A DNA stretch of 64,000 nucleotides from Polaribacter marinaquae (GCF_038019025.1 NZ_CP150496.1:1143501-1207500); one strand, 5' to 3'. Positions 53,324 through 63,280 are shown, counted from the stretch's first letter. Notes: a model not told the origin generated them from the sequence alone. Made by a program: numbers and translations.

Positions 53324-53369
53324 GTAGTTTTTGGGTTATCATAAGAATTGTATTAATATAGTTTAGTTT

Positions 53370-53415
53370 GGTTCACAATTCGGTTCACAGTTTCAAAACA
53401 CAAAAAGTGTGAACC
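53370..53415. promoter_or_regulatory. Three GGTTCACA repeats between tRNA and integrase
   Basis: GGTTCACA at 53370-53377 and 53382-53389, and inverted TGTGAACC at 53408-53415. They sit between the tRNA 3' end and the integrase start, where arm-type integrase or excisionase sites are expected. The protein that binds them is not known. Confidence 0.6.
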
Positions 53416-53496
53416 AACTGAAACCTTAATAAACTGTTTTTGAGATAGTTGATTTGACTTTCGTCTAGAAGAATGTTTAATTAAAAGACGACAACT

Positions 53497-54756
53497 ATGC
53501 AATCACAAATTAATTTTACCTTATCTTTTTGGGTAAACGCAACACGTATTAAAAACAACCAAGTATCTGTATATGGCAGAATAACTGTAAATGGCAAAAG
53601 AGCTAATATTAGCTTACAACGAAAAGTTATTCTATCTGAATGGGATTCTAGAAAAGGGAGAGCAAAAGGTAATAAACAAGAATCACGTTTACTCAATAGA
53701 TATTTAGACCAGGTTAAAAATAGAGTTTATACAGCTTATGATGAGCTAATAAAAGAAAAAGCATTTATCTGCTCTCAATCTATTAAAGCTCGTTTTTTAG
53801 GTGAAGACAATGAAGAATATTCTTTGCTTACTTTAATCGATTATCACAACACTCAAATGAGTGAATCTTTAACTTATGGAACTTTAAAAAACTACTTCAC
53901 AACTCAAAAGTATATCAAACTATTTTTGACTAATAAAAGAAAAATTCAAGACATATATTTATCTCAATTAACATATCGTTTTGTTGTTGACTTTGAAAAA
54001 TTCTTGCGTTCATATGTTCCTTCAGACCATCAAAAACAGATGGAAAACAACACAGTAATGAAACATATTCAAAGACTCCGTAAAATGGTAACTTTAGCTT
54101 ATAAAATGGAATGGATTGACAAAGACCCCTTTATAAAGTTTAAGCCCACTTATATTAAAAATGAACGCGAATTTTTAAGAGAAGATGAGTTACAAAAAAT
54201 CATTGAAAGAGAATTTGATATAGAAAGATTAATCCTGGTCAAAGACTTATTTATTTTTAGTTGCTATACAGGATTATCTTACATCGATGTTATGCAGCTG
54301 AACGAAGATAATATAGGTTTAGGTATTGATGGAGGTAAATGGATTATCACAAATAGACAGAAGACGCACAATAAAGTTAAAATACCTCTATTACCAATAG
54401 CTGAAATTTTGATTAAGAAATATAAAGGTCACATCAAAACAAAAAAAACTAAAACATTATTCCCTAACATTTCAAATCAAAAATTAAATTCATACTTAAA
54501 AGAAATTGCAGATTTAAGTGGCATAAAAAAGAATCTTACTTTCCATATCGCTAGACATACTTTTGCTACTACCATAACTTTAAGTAATGGTGTGCCTATA
54601 GAAACTGTTTCAAAATTATTAGGTCATACAAAAATTGCTACAACTCAGATTTATGCTAAAGTTATTGAAAGAAAAGTTAGTGATGATATGGCTTCATTAA
54701 GAAGTAAATTAGAGAAAACTACTTACAGAAGTAAAAATATAGAAATAGGCAGATAA
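53497..54756 (+). CDS. Site-specific tyrosine recombinase (island integrase)
   Basis: A 419-residue Bacteroidota-type integrase with an N-terminal arm-binding domain (INFTLSFWVNATRIKNNQVSVYGRI), a SAM-like core-binding domain (SLLTLIDYHNTQMSESLTYGTL to about residue 210) and a catalytic domain. Catalytic residues seen are the Lys in NRQKTHNKVKIPL, His/Arg in FHIARHTFATT, His in LLGHTKIATTQIYAK and the nucleophile Tyr in that last motif. At the usual Arg I position the sequence is TGLSYIDV with Ser, as reported for IntDOT-type integrases. It lies 231 bp from tRNA-Pro and points into the copper island. Confidence 0.93.
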   Translation: MQSQINFTLSFWVNATRIKNNQVSVYGRITVNGKRANISLQRKVILSEWDSRKGRAKGNKQESRLLNRYLDQVKNRVYTAYDELIKEKAFICSQSIKARFLGEDNEEYSLLTLIDYHNTQMSESLTYGTLKNYFTTQKYIKLFLTNKRKIQDIYLSQLTYRFVVDFEKFLRSYVPSDHQKQMENNTVMKHIQRLRKMVTLAYKMEWIDKDPFIKFKPTYIKNEREFLREDELQKIIEREFDIERLILVKDLFIFSCYTGLSYIDVMQLNEDNIGLGIDGGKWIITNRQKTHNKVKIPLLPIAEILIKKYKGHIKTKKTKTLFPNISNQKLNSYLKEIADLSGIKKNLTFHIARHTFATTITLSNGVPIETVSKLLGHTKIATTQIYAKVIERKVSDDMASLRSKLEKTTYRSKNIEIGR

Positions 54757-54810
54757 ATTTGAGGTTTTAATTTTTTAACATAGTATTTAATCTTTTTTAT
54801 TACTATTTTG

Positions 54811-54818
54811 TACCTTTG
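54811..54818 (+). promoter_or_regulatory. Candidate -7 element for the copper gene run
   Basis: TACCTTTG fits TAnnTTTG and ends 8 nt before the HYC_CC_PP ATG, so the transcript would be nearly leaderless. It could drive the downstream cusA genes too. Confidence 0.45.
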
Positions 54819-54826
54819 TTTTTAGA

Positions 54827-55249
54827 ATGTCAAAGTTATCTCATAAAATATTAGCTGTTTTAATGTCGTTTGTAGTTTTATTTTCTACAACTTCATTTGC
54901 TATCACAAAACATTTTTGTGGTGATACTCTTTTAGATACTGCTATTTTTTCAGAAGCTTCAACTTGCGGAATGGAAAATCAGAAAGATACTTCTGTAGCT
55001 ATTTCTGGTTGTTCAATCATAAAAAAAGATTGTTGTAAAGATGAACAAGTATTAATTGATGGTCAAGACGAAGTACAATTACAGGTTGATAAAATATCTT
55101 TTAACCAAGAATTATTTATTGCTTCGTTTATCTACACATATATTAATCTTTTTGAAAATTTAGAGAATAATGTATCTTCATTCGAAGAATACGAACCACC
55201 ACTCGTCATAAAAGAAATCTTCAAGATTGACGAGACTTATTTAATTTGA
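54827..55249 (+). CDS. HYC_CC_PP family small secreted protein
   Basis: A 140-residue protein with an N-terminal signal/anchor (KILAVLMSFVVLFSTTSFA). It then carries KHFCGDTLLD (the H-F-C of the family), CGMENQ, CSIIKKDCCKDE (adjacent Cys pair) and a C-terminal EYEPPLVIK, which together give the HYC_CC_PP family pattern. The cysteines and the position directly before a metal-efflux pump suggest metal binding in the periplasm, but no biochemical role is established. It is the first gene after the integrase and likely starts the copper operon. Confidence 0.8.
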   Translation: MSKLSHKILAVLMSFVVLFSTTSFAITKHFCGDTLLDTAIFSEASTCGMENQKDTSVAISGCSIIKKDCCKDEQVLIDGQDEVQLQVDKISFNQELFIASFIYTYINLFENLENNVSSFEEYEPPLVIKEIFKIDETYLI

Positions 55250-55359
55250 TTTTTAAACAATAGACTATAATATCCTATAACTGCAATGTTGTAAGGGTAA
55301 TTTGTTGTATTCGATGTTTTTCTAACATCTATGTCTAATTGTTTAATAATCAAAATATA

Positions 55360-58300
55360 ATGCTAAATAAAAGCATCAAATTCTTAATAGAAAATAAACT
55401 TGTAGCAGTTTTACTACTCTTATTATTTGTAGGTTGGGGTACCGTAAACGCTCCTTTTAATTGGGATATTCCATTTTTACCAAGCAATCCTGTAGCTGTT
55501 GATGCTATTCCAGATATTGGCGAAAATCAGCAAATAGTATTCACAAAGTGGGATGGTCGTTCACCTCAAGATATTGAAGATCAAATTACATATCCATTAA
55601 CAACTTCGTTATTAGGTATTCCAGGAGTTAAAACAATTCGTAGCTCTTCTATGTTTGGTTTTTCAAGTATCTATATTATTTTCGAAGAGGATATTGAGTT
55701 TTATTGGAGCAGAAGTAGAATTTTAGAAAAACTAAATTCATTACCTAACAATTTATTACCAGAAGGTGTAAATCCTGCTTTAGGTCCAGATGCCACAGGT
55801 TTAGGTCAAATATTTTGGTACACTTTAGAAGGTCGTGATGAAAAAGGAAACGTTACTGGTGGTTGGGATTTACAAGAATTGCGAAGTATTCAAGATTACT
55901 ACGTAAAATACGGATTATCGTCTGCAAGTGGCGTTTCTGAAGTTGCCTCAATTGGTGGTTATGTTCAAGAATATCAAGTGGACGTGAATCCAGAATTAAT
56001 GCGTCAATACAATATTGGTTTAAATCAAGTTGTAAAAGCCGTTAAAAGTAGTAATCAAGATATTGGAGCACAAACTTTAGAAATAAATCAAGCTGAATAT
56101 TTAGTTCGTGGTTTGGGGTATATTAAATCTATCGAAGATATTGAAAACGCAGTAGTTACTTCCGTAGATTTTACAGCAATCAAAATAAAAGATATTGGTA
56201 AAGTTTCTTTAGGTCCTGCAACAAGAAGAGGTTTGTTAGATAAAGAAGGTGCAGAAGTAGTTGGAGGTGTCGTAGTTGCAAGATATGGAGCAAATCCTAT
56301 GGAAGTAATTACGAATGTAAAAGCTCAAATTGAAGAATTAAAAGGAGGTTTACCAACAAAAGTTTTAGCTGATGGTAGAACATCACAAGTAACTATTGTT
56401 CCTTTTTACGATAGAACAGAATTAATTGAAGAAACTTTAGATACACTAAATGAAGCGTTAACATTAGAAATTTTGATTACCATTTTGGTAATTATTGTAA
56501 TGGTTTTCAATCTTCGAGCTTCTATTTTAATATCTGGTTTATTACCTGTTGCAGTTTTAATGGTTTTTGTAACGATGAAACTATTTAATGTGGATGCAAA
56601 TATTGTAGCACTTTCAGGTATTGCAATTGCGATAGGAACTATGGTTGATGTTGGCGTAATTCTCGCCGAAAATATGATTCGTCATTTAGATGATAAAAAA
56701 TTACAAACGCGTGAAGATGGAACAAAATATACTACAGACGAAGTAATTTATAATGCAACTGCAGAAGTTTCTGGTGCCATTTTAACAGCAGTTTTAACAA
56801 CAATTATAAGTTTTGTACCTGTTTTTACAATGATTGGTGCAGAAGGTAAATTGTTTAGACCTTTGGCGTTTACAAAAACAATGGCACTATCAGCTTCTTT
56901 GGTTATTGCTTTGTTTTTAATTCCCCCTTTTGCAGCTTATTTATTCAGAAAAACAACACTAAAAAAATCTTTTAATCATATTATAAATATCGCTTTAATA
57001 GTGGCTGGTATTGTAATTACAATTAGTGGTTATTGGTTAGGTGTAATTCTAATTGCTTTTGGCGTTAATGGTTTATTAGTTGTTATAGGAAAACTAAACA
57101 AGAAAAATAACAACCATATAAATATCATTATTTCTTGTACTGCTATTATATTCTTACTTGCAGAATATTGGCGACCATTAGGTTTTGACAGAAGTATCTT
57201 TATCAACTTAATTTTTGTAGCCATTATTTGCTTTGGTATTTTAGGAATATTCTCGGTTTTAAAAAACTATTATAGTCAAATTCTACAATGGGCATTAGCA
57301 AATAAAGTGTTGTTTTTAATGATACCAACATCAGTTCTTATATTTGGATTTTGGATATTTTATAACACAGGTAAAGAATTTATGCCCTCTTTAAATGAAG
57401 GTTCTTTTTTACTGATGCCAACCTCAATGCCACATTCTGGTGTCGAAGAAAATAAACGCGTTTTAAAACAATTGGATATGGCAGTAGCCACCATTCCAGA
57501 AATTGAAACTGTGGTTGGTAAAGCCGGTAGAACAGAATCAGCTTTAGATCCTGCACCTTTGTCAATGTATGAAAATATGATTCAGTATAAAACTGAATAT
57601 ATGAGAAATTCAGAGGGAAAAAGACAACGTTATAAAGTAAATGAAGATGGTGCTTTTGAATTGAAAAATGGTGGTTTTGTAACAAATCCAAATAATACTG
57701 AAAATGTCTCCTTGAGCGCAGTCGAAAGGTCTCAACTTATCGAAGATGAAGATGGAGAATACTACAGAAATTGGCGACCAGAAATTAGTTCTCCAGATGA
57801 TATTTGGAATGAAATTGTCAAAGTCACCAAATTACCAGGCGTTACTTCTGCTCCAAAATTACAACCCATAGAAACAAGATTGGTAATGCTTCAAACAGGT
57901 ATGCGTGCACCAATGGGAATAAAAGTAAAAGGGCAAGATTTAAAACAAATTGAAGCTTTTGGTTTGCAATTAGAGAGCCTTTTAAAACAAGCAGAAGGTG
58001 TTAAAGTAGAAGCTGTTTTTGCAGATAGAATTGTTGGTAAACCATATTTACTGATTGATATTGATAGAGAAAAAATAGCACGTTATGGAATTTCTATTGA
58101 AGACGTTCAGAATGTTCTAAAAGTTGCAGTTGGTGGTATGCAATTAACTCAAACTGTGGAAGGAAGAGAACGTTATGGTATTCGAGTTCGTTATCCAAGA
58201 GAATTGCGTAATAATCCTGAATCGATAAAAGACATTTATATTCCTATTGAAAAAGGGAATCCTGTTCCTTTAAGTGAGTTAGCAACGATTAGATATGAGC

Positions 58301-59088
58301 AAGGTCCACAAGTTATAAAAAGTGAAGATACTTTTTTAATTGGTTATGTACTGTTTGATAAATTAGATGGTTTTGCAGAAGTTGATGTAGTAGAAAATGC
58401 ACAAAAATTGTTTCAAAAAAAAATAGATTCTGGTGAATTAACGGTTCCAAAAGGCATCAGTTATAAATTTACGGGAACTTATGAAAACCAATTACGTGCA
58501 GAAAAAACACTGTCTGTTATAGTTCCATTAGCATTAGCAATTATTTTCTTGATTTTATATTTTCAGTTTAAATCGGTTGCTACATCATTTATGGTTTTTA
58601 CAGCCATAACCATTGCTTTTGCAGGTGGTTTTATTATGATTTGGTTATATGGGCAAGATTGGTTTTTCAATTTTAGCTTTTTTGGTGAAAATATGCGAGA
58701 CTTATTTAATATGAAAACCATCAATTTAAGTGTGGCAGTTTGGGTTGGTTTTATTGCATTGTTTGGCATTGCCACAGATGATGGTGTAGTTATGGCAACC
58801 TATTTAACACAAACTTTTAAACGTGAAAAACCTGCAGATAAAAAGAGCATACGAGCTTCAGCTTTGCAAGCTGCAGAAAAAAGAATTCGTCCTTGTTTAA
58901 TGACTACTGTTACAACAATTTTAGCATTATTACCAGTTTTAACCTCTACAGGAAAAGGAAGCGATATTATGATTCCAATGGCGATTCCAATTTTTGGAGG
59001 AATGGTCATAGATATCACATCTTATTTTCTTTTACCTGTTTTATATAGTTGGAGAGAAGAATTCAAATTAAAAAAAGCAAACAAATGA
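55360..59088 (+). CDS. cusA: CusA/CzcA family heavy-metal RND efflux pump
   Basis: 1242 residues from ATG 55360; an upstream TTG in frame adds seven residues without a natural start. It is the inner-membrane pump of the heavy-metal RND class, with two six-helix blocks, the proton-relay helix VALSGIAIAIGTMVDVGVILAEN in the first block and IALFGIATDDGVVMATYL in the second. GKEFMPSLNEGSFLLMPTSMPHSG is the conserved porter-loop motif. Neighbours point to copper or silver. It is longer than typical (~1040) partly from a loop at about 750-800, where an interspersed-repeat-like segment is read in frame (VSLSAVERSQ, residues 783-792). The TolC gene start overlaps its stop (ATGA). Confidence 0.92.
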   Translation: MLNKSIKFLIENKLVAVLLLLLFVGWGTVNAPFNWDIPFLPSNPVAVDAIPDIGENQQIVFTKWDGRSPQDIEDQITYPLTTSLLGIPGVKTIRSSSMFGFSSIYIIFEEDIEFYWSRSRILEKLNSLPNNLLPEGVNPALGPDATGLGQIFWYTLEGRDEKGNVTGGWDLQELRSIQDYYVKYGLSSASGVSEVASIGGYVQEYQVDVNPELMRQYNIGLNQVVKAVKSSNQDIGAQTLEINQAEYLVRGLGYIKSIEDIENAVVTSVDFTAIKIKDIGKVSLGPATRRGLLDKEGAEVVGGVVVARYGANPMEVITNVKAQIEELKGGLPTKVLADGRTSQVTIVPFYDRTELIEETLDTLNEALTLEILITILVIIVMVFNLRASILISGLLPVAVLMVFVTMKLFNVDANIVALSGIAIAIGTMVDVGVILAENMIRHLDDKKLQTREDGTKYTTDEVIYNATAEVSGAILTAVLTTIISFVPVFTMIGAEGKLFRPLAFTKTMALSASLVIALFLIPPFAAYLFRKTTLKKSFNHIINIALIVAGIVITISGYWLGVILIAFGVNGLLVVIGKLNKKNNNHINIIISCTAIIFLLAEYWRPLGFDRSIFINLIFVAIICFGILGIFSVLKNYYSQILQWALANKVLFLMIPTSVLIFGFWIFYNTGKEFMPSLNEGSFLLMPTSMPHSGVEENKRVLKQLDMAVATIPEIETVVGKAGRTESALDPAPLSMYENMIQYKTEYMRNSEGKRQRYKVNEDGAFELKNGGFVTNPNNTENVSLSAVERSQLIEDEDGEYYRNWRPEISSPDDIWNEIVKVTKLPGVTSAPKLQPIETRLVMLQTGMRAPMGIKVKGQDLKQIEAFGLQLESLLKQAEGVKVEAVFADRIVGKPYLLIDIDREKIARYGISIEDVQNVLKVAVGGMQLTQTVEGRERYGIRVRYPRELRNNPESIKDIYIPIEKGNPVPLSELATIRYEQGPQVIKSEDTFLIGYVLFDKLDGFAEVDVVENAQKLFQKKIDSGELTVPKGISYKFTGTYENQLRAEKTLSVIVPLALAIIFLILYFQFKSVATSFMVFTAITIAFAGGFIMIWLYGQDWFFNFSFFGENMRDLFNMKTINLSVAVWVGFIALFGIATDDGVVMATYLTQTFKREKPADKKSIRASALQAAEKRIRPCLMTTVTTILALLPVLTSTGKGSDIMIPMAIPIFGGMVIDITSYFLLPVLYSWREEFKLKKANK
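57705..57734. repeat. Interspersed-repeat-like 30-mer inside cusA
   Basis: The stretch reads GTCTCCTTGAGCGCAGTC followed by GAAAGGTCTC. Its core (TTGAGCGCAGTCGAAA) resembles a repeat I associate with Flavobacteriaceae genomes, normally intergenic. Here it is within cusA and in frame. No other copy was noticed in this window. Confidence 0.6.
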
Positions 59089-60302
59089 AAAATTTAATTT
59101 TTACACTCATAAGTTTTTTAGCTTTTGGTTTTTCAAATGCACAAGAATTAAATGTACTTATTGAGCAAGCTCTAAAAAATAACCCAGCAATTCAAAAATT
59201 TGAATTGCAATATAATATTGCTTCAGAAAAAGTGAATGAAGTAAATACATTGCCAAATACTGAATTTGGTGTTGGGTATTTTGTAAGTGAACCAGAAACA
59301 AGAACTGGAGCACAACGTTTTAGAATTTCTGTGAAGCAAATGTTGCCTTGGTTTGGTACAATTACTTCCAGAGAAAGCTATGTTTCTTCTATGGCAGAGG
59401 TTAAATATGAAGACATTGTTATAGCCAAACGAAAACTAATTACTTCAGTTTCCCAATCATATTATAATTTGTATGCAAATAAAGCAAAGCAAAATGTTTT
59501 AAAAGAAAATATAAAACTACTTCAAACTTATGAAACATTAGCATTAACATCCGTTGAAGTTAATAAGGCATCTATGGTAGATGTATTGCGTTTGCAAATG
59601 CGCCAAAATGAAATGGAGCAATTATTGGCAATTTTAAATCAACAGTATTTAGCAGAACAAACTACCTTCAATAAGTTATTGAATCGTGATAAATCAATTA
59701 TTATAAATGTTGTGAGTGATTTGAATTTTCCTGCAGAAAATTTTGATACCAAAACTAATAATTTATCAGTTCATCCAGAATTATTAAAGTACGATAGATT
59801 GTATCAATCTATAGAAAAATCAGAATTATTAAATCAGAAAGAAAGCGCTCCAATGATTGGTTTTGGTTTAGATTATATAAATGTTACAGAACGTCCAAAT
59901 ATTAGTTTTAGTGATAATGGTAAAGATATTTTGATGCCAATGGTAACCCTTTCTATTCCTATTTTTAATAATAGTTATAAATCAAAAACCAAACAAAACA
60001 GCTTACAACAAGAAGAAGTTTTAGCACAGAAGCAAGAACGAAAAAATAAATTAGAAACGTTTTTAGATAAAGCAAAAAACGAACGCATTTCTGCAAGAAT
60101 TAGTTATAAAACACAAACTAAAAATCTGAAACAAGCTAAAAATGCAGAAGAAATTCTAATTAAAAACTACGAAACTGGTACTATAGATTTTAATGATGTA
60201 TTAGATATTCAAGAGTTACAATTGAAGTTTGAAATGAATCAAATAGAGTCTATAAAATCTTACTTCGTACAAACCACAATTATTAATTATCTAACCAATT
60301 AA
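59085..60302 (+). CDS. cusC: TolC family outer-membrane channel (CusC-like)
   Basis: 405 residues from ATG 59085, which overlaps the cusA stop as ATGA; the longer frame into cusA is not needed. A signal peptide (MKNLIFTLISFLAFGFSNAQ) is followed by the TolC/OMF helical barrel with long coiled-coil stretches and two repeats (about residues 30-210 and 220-400). It lacks an obvious lipobox. It provides the outer-membrane exit for the CusA pump. The adaptor (CusB) that should join them is not seen here. Confidence 0.88.
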   Translation: MKNLIFTLISFLAFGFSNAQELNVLIEQALKNNPAIQKFELQYNIASEKVNEVNTLPNTEFGVGYFVSEPETRTGAQRFRISVKQMLPWFGTITSRESYVSSMAEVKYEDIVIAKRKLITSVSQSYYNLYANKAKQNVLKENIKLLQTYETLALTSVEVNKASMVDVLRLQMRQNEMEQLLAILNQQYLAEQTTFNKLLNRDKSIIINVVSDLNFPAENFDTKTNNLSVHPELLKYDRLYQSIEKSELLNQKESAPMIGFGLDYINVTERPNISFSDNGKDILMPMVTLSIPIFNNSYKSKTKQNSLQQEEVLAQKQERKNKLETFLDKAKNERISARISYKTQTKNLKQAKNAEEILIKNYETGTIDFNDVLDIQELQLKFEMNQIESIKSYFVQTTIINYLTN

Positions 60303-60305
60303 ATT

Positions 60306-60872
60306 ATGGCAAGAAAAATTTTTATAAAAAACATGGTTTGTAATCGCTGTATAATGTTTATTAAAACAAAATTTGAAAAGTTAGATATTGAACTAAAACA
60401 TATTGAGCTTGGTGCTATAATTTTCGAGGAAGAGTCAGAAAATGATTTCGAAAAAATTAAAACTGCTTTAGAAGAAAATGGTTTTGAAATTTTAATAGGA
60501 CAGGAAGAAAAGTTAGTAGAACAAACTAAAATAACAATTATTAAATTATTGCAGAAATTACCATTACAATTAGATAAAACACTTTCTAAATATTTAGAAT
60601 CAAAATTAAATTTAGAATACTCAAAAATCAGTAAAATTTTTTCTTTAAAGGAGCATATTACCATAGAAAAGTATTTTATAAAGTTAAAAATAGAAAAGGC
60701 AAAAGAGTTGATTCAATTGCAAGAAAATAATTTTACAGAGATAAGTCAGCAATTAGATTATAGCAATGTAAACCATTTTAGTAGTCAATTTAAAAATGAA
60801 ACTGGTATGAGCTTATCATCTTACAAAAATGAGCAGAGAAATTTCAGGAATCCTTTAGACCAAATTGTGTAG
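60306..60872 (+). CDS. HMA domain fused to AraC DNA-binding domain (metal-responsive regulator)
   Basis: A 188-residue protein with a two-part build. Residues 1-70 are a heavy-metal-associated fold: a CxxC site, Cys12 and Cys15, in KNMVCNRCIMFIKTK, then the beta-alpha pattern. Residues about 90-188 are an AraC double helix-turn-helix (EYSKISKIFSLKEHITIEKYF and the second helix FTEISQQLDYSNVNHFSSQFKNETGMSL). A metal-binding domain joined to an AraC effector suggests that copper or silver binding changes DNA binding directly. It lies between the efflux genes and the multicopper oxidase gene, with 2-3 nt spacers, so it is within the operon it likely controls. Confidence 0.85.
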   Translation: MARKIFIKNMVCNRCIMFIKTKFEKLDIELKHIELGAIIFEEESENDFEKIKTALEENGFEILIGQEEKLVEQTKITIIKLLQKLPLQLDKTLSKYLESKLNLEYSKISKIFSLKEHITIEKYFIKLKIEKAKELIQLQENNFTEISQQLDYSNVNHFSSQFKNETGMSLSSYKNEQRNFRNPLDQIV

Positions 60873-60934
60873 ATATGAACCATAATTATAATACAATACC
60901 TTTTTGTTCTGTAGTAACTTTGATTACTTATAAA

Positions 60935-63280
60935 ATGAATAATAAAATGAAAACTAAAATAATTTCAATTTTTCTTATTGCTTTAACTACCATAGTTTTT
61001 GCACAAGAGAAACAAGTAACAGAAGGAAATATAAACAACCTTCCAGTAAGAGAACACACCATAACTTTACGTGAAGCAACTGTAAATAAAGCAGGAAAAG
61101 ATGTTATGGGAATGACCGTTAATGGCACAATTCCTGGACCAACTTTAGCATTTACAGAAGGAGAATATGCAGTTATTTATGTAAAAAATGAAATGAGTGT
61201 AGAAACCTCTGTTCATTGGCACGGTCTTTTATTGCCAAATTTTTATGATGGTGTTCCATACTTAAATACACCACCTATAGAACCTGGGCATACACAGAAA
61301 TACGAATTCCTAATAAAACAATCTGGTACCTATTGGTACCATTCTCACACGATGTTGCAAGAACAAAGTGGTGTTTATGGCTCCATTGTTATTCAACCTA
61401 AAGAAAAATCGTTAGAATATGATAAAGAATTGGTATTGATGTTATCTGATTGGACTAACGAAAAACCAATGAGTGTTCTTAAAAATTTGAAAAGAGGTAA
61501 CGAATGGTATGGTATCAAAAAAGGAACAGCTACACCATTAAATAAAGTGATTGCTCGTGGAGCATTTGGTGCACAACTTAATTTCTGGAGACAACGTATG
61601 GAAGGAGCAGATATTGCAGATGTATATTATCCAGCGTTTTTAATTAATGGGGAAGAAAACATTGAGTATGCAGATTTTAAACCTGGCGAAAAAGTAAGGT
61701 TACGTATTATTGATGGTGGTGCTTCAACCTCTTTTTGGATGACTTTTGGTGGCGAAGATCCACTGTTGGTTTCTGCGGATGGATTAGATGTTATACCCGT
61801 TAAAAAGAATAAAACGTTTATAGGTATAGCAGAGGCATATGATTTTATTGTAACCATTCCTGAAGACGGAAAAATAGAATTTAAAATTACAGCACAAGAT
61901 GGTTCTGGTACAGCATCAGCATTTTTGGGAACTGGTAAAGTTTTAAAAGCACAAGAAATTCCGAAGCCAGACAAAATTGGAATGATGATGAAAATGGCAA
62001 AAATGGATATGAAAATGGGTGCACACGCATTAAAATATCGTCCAAGTAAAGATGAACGATTTAAAATAAAAGCTGAATATGGTATGCAGATGGATAAAAT
62101 GGATGGAGAAATGAAGATGGATCATTCCAAAATGTCTGGGATGGATATGAACAAACCAAAAGATACTATGGCAATGAGTAAAATGAACCATTCTAATATG
62201 ACAGGAATGGAGATGAAAAAAGAGAATACTATGCCAGCAATGAAAATGGAAGGAATGGATCTATTTGCTGAATATAACTACGATTATTTGAAGTCGCCAG
62301 AGAAAACCAACTACGATAAAAATGTTCCTGTAAAAGAAGTTTTATTAAACCTTACAGGAAATATGAATCGTTATATCTGGAGTATGAATGGTGTGCCATT
62401 ATCTGAAGCTGATAATATCAAAATAAATAATAAAGAGGTAACAAGAATTACGTTCAATAACCTTACAATGATGCACCACCCAATGCATTTACACGGTCAC
62501 TTTTTTAGAGTAATTAATATAAATGGTGATTATTCACCATTAAAGCATACAGTAAATGTGCCACCAATGCAAAAAGTAACTTTAGAGTTTTATGGAAATA
62601 ATGGAGATGAAGCTGGCGACTGGTTTTTCCATTGCCATATTCTTTACCATATGATGGGTGGTATGGCAAGAGTAATGTCTTATGACACCCCAAGAGATCC
62701 AAGAATGGATGAATTTCCAGCTTCAAAAATTATCGCAGAAACAGATAAATGGTATTCTTGGGGATTGGCAGATATTGCTTCAAATAACACAGCAATTAAT
62801 TTAACAACTTCTAATTTAAGAAATCAATTTAATGCATCTTTCGAATACGGATGGAACAAAAATTTGGAAGGAGAATTTACTTATGAACGCTATCTACACG
62901 ATTATTTAAGAGTATTTGGTGGGGTAAATATAGAAAATGAAACACGTGGTAGTTTAGACAAATTAAACACTACAGCAGTTGTCGGTCTTCGCTATTTAAC
63001 ACCTTACTTATTCAATTTAGATGTTCGAGTAGATAATAAATTAAGACCAAGAATTGGATTAGGACGCAGTATAATGATTTTTCCTAAACTGTCTGTTTTC
63101 GGTTATTATGAATATCAAATAGATTTAGGTTTTGTAAATACTTTACCAACAAATAAAGATTTCACTTCAGAAACAGTTTGGAGCGCAGGAGCAGAATATA
63201 TGCTATCAAGAAATTTCTCTTTAATGGCGAGTTACGACAATCGTTTTGGCGCTGGTGGTGGATTATCAGTAAGATTTTAA
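60935..63280 (+). CDS. copA: Met-rich multicopper oxidase with C-terminal CopB-like barrel
   Basis: 781 residues from ATG 60935 (or 777 from 60947); a longer frame begins at 60875 but the signal peptide [19 protein letters not shown] favours the later start. Copper ligands are in [32 protein letters not shown] and [12 protein letters not shown]. Between cupredoxin domains is a stretch of more than 25 Met with His-Ser-Lys-Met units. After the last motif, about residues 610-781 form a strand-rich tail with [16 protein letters not shown] and a final aromatic (SVRF), resembling the CopB outer-membrane barrel. So it joins the CopA oxidase and CopB functions. It may oxidise Cu(I) in the periplasm. 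Confidence 0.88.
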   Translation: MNNKMKTKIISIFLIALTTIVFAQEKQVTEGNINNLPVREHTITLREATVNKAGKDVMGMTVNGTIPGPTLAFTEGEYAVIYVKNEMSVETSVHWHGLLLPNFYDGVPYLNTPPIEPGHTQKYEFLIKQSGTYWYHSHTMLQEQSGVYGSIVIQPKEKSLEYDKELVLMLSDWTNEKPMSVLKNLKRGNEWYGIKKGTATPLNKVIARGAFGAQLNFWRQRMEGADIADVYYPAFLINGEENIEYADFKPGEKVRLRIIDGGASTSFWMTFGGEDPLLVSADGLDVIPVKKNKTFIGIAEAYDFIVTIPEDGKIEFKITAQDGSGTASAFLGTGKVLKAQEIPKPDKIGMMMKMAKMDMKMGAHALKYRPSKDERFKIKAEYGMQMDKMDGEMKMDHSKMSGMDMNKPKDTMAMSKMNHSNMTGMEMKKENTMPAMKMEGMDLFAEYNYDYLKSPEKTNYDKNVPVKEVLLNLTGNMNRYIWSMNGVPLSEADNIKINNKEVTRITFNNLTMMHHPMHLHGHFFRVININGDYSPLKHTVNVPPMQKVTLEFYGNNGDEAGDWFFHCHILYHMMGGMARVMSYDTPRDPRMDEFPASKIIAETDKWYSWGLADIASNNTAINLTTSNLRNQFNASFEYGWNKNLEGEFTYERYLHDYLRVFGGVNIENETRGSLDKLNTTAVVGLRYLTPYLFNLDVRVDNKLRPRIGLGRSIMIFPKLSVFGYYEYQIDLGFVNTLPTNKDFTSETVWSAGAEYMLSRNFSLMASYDNRFGAGGGLSVRF

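Noticed and set aside
57380..57691. 103-codon minus-strand frame in cusA
   Set aside because: Shadow of the RND pump; composition dominated by reversed codons.
61627..61974. 115-codon minus-strand frame in the oxidase gene
   Set aside because: Shadow of the multicopper oxidase; no start context or family.
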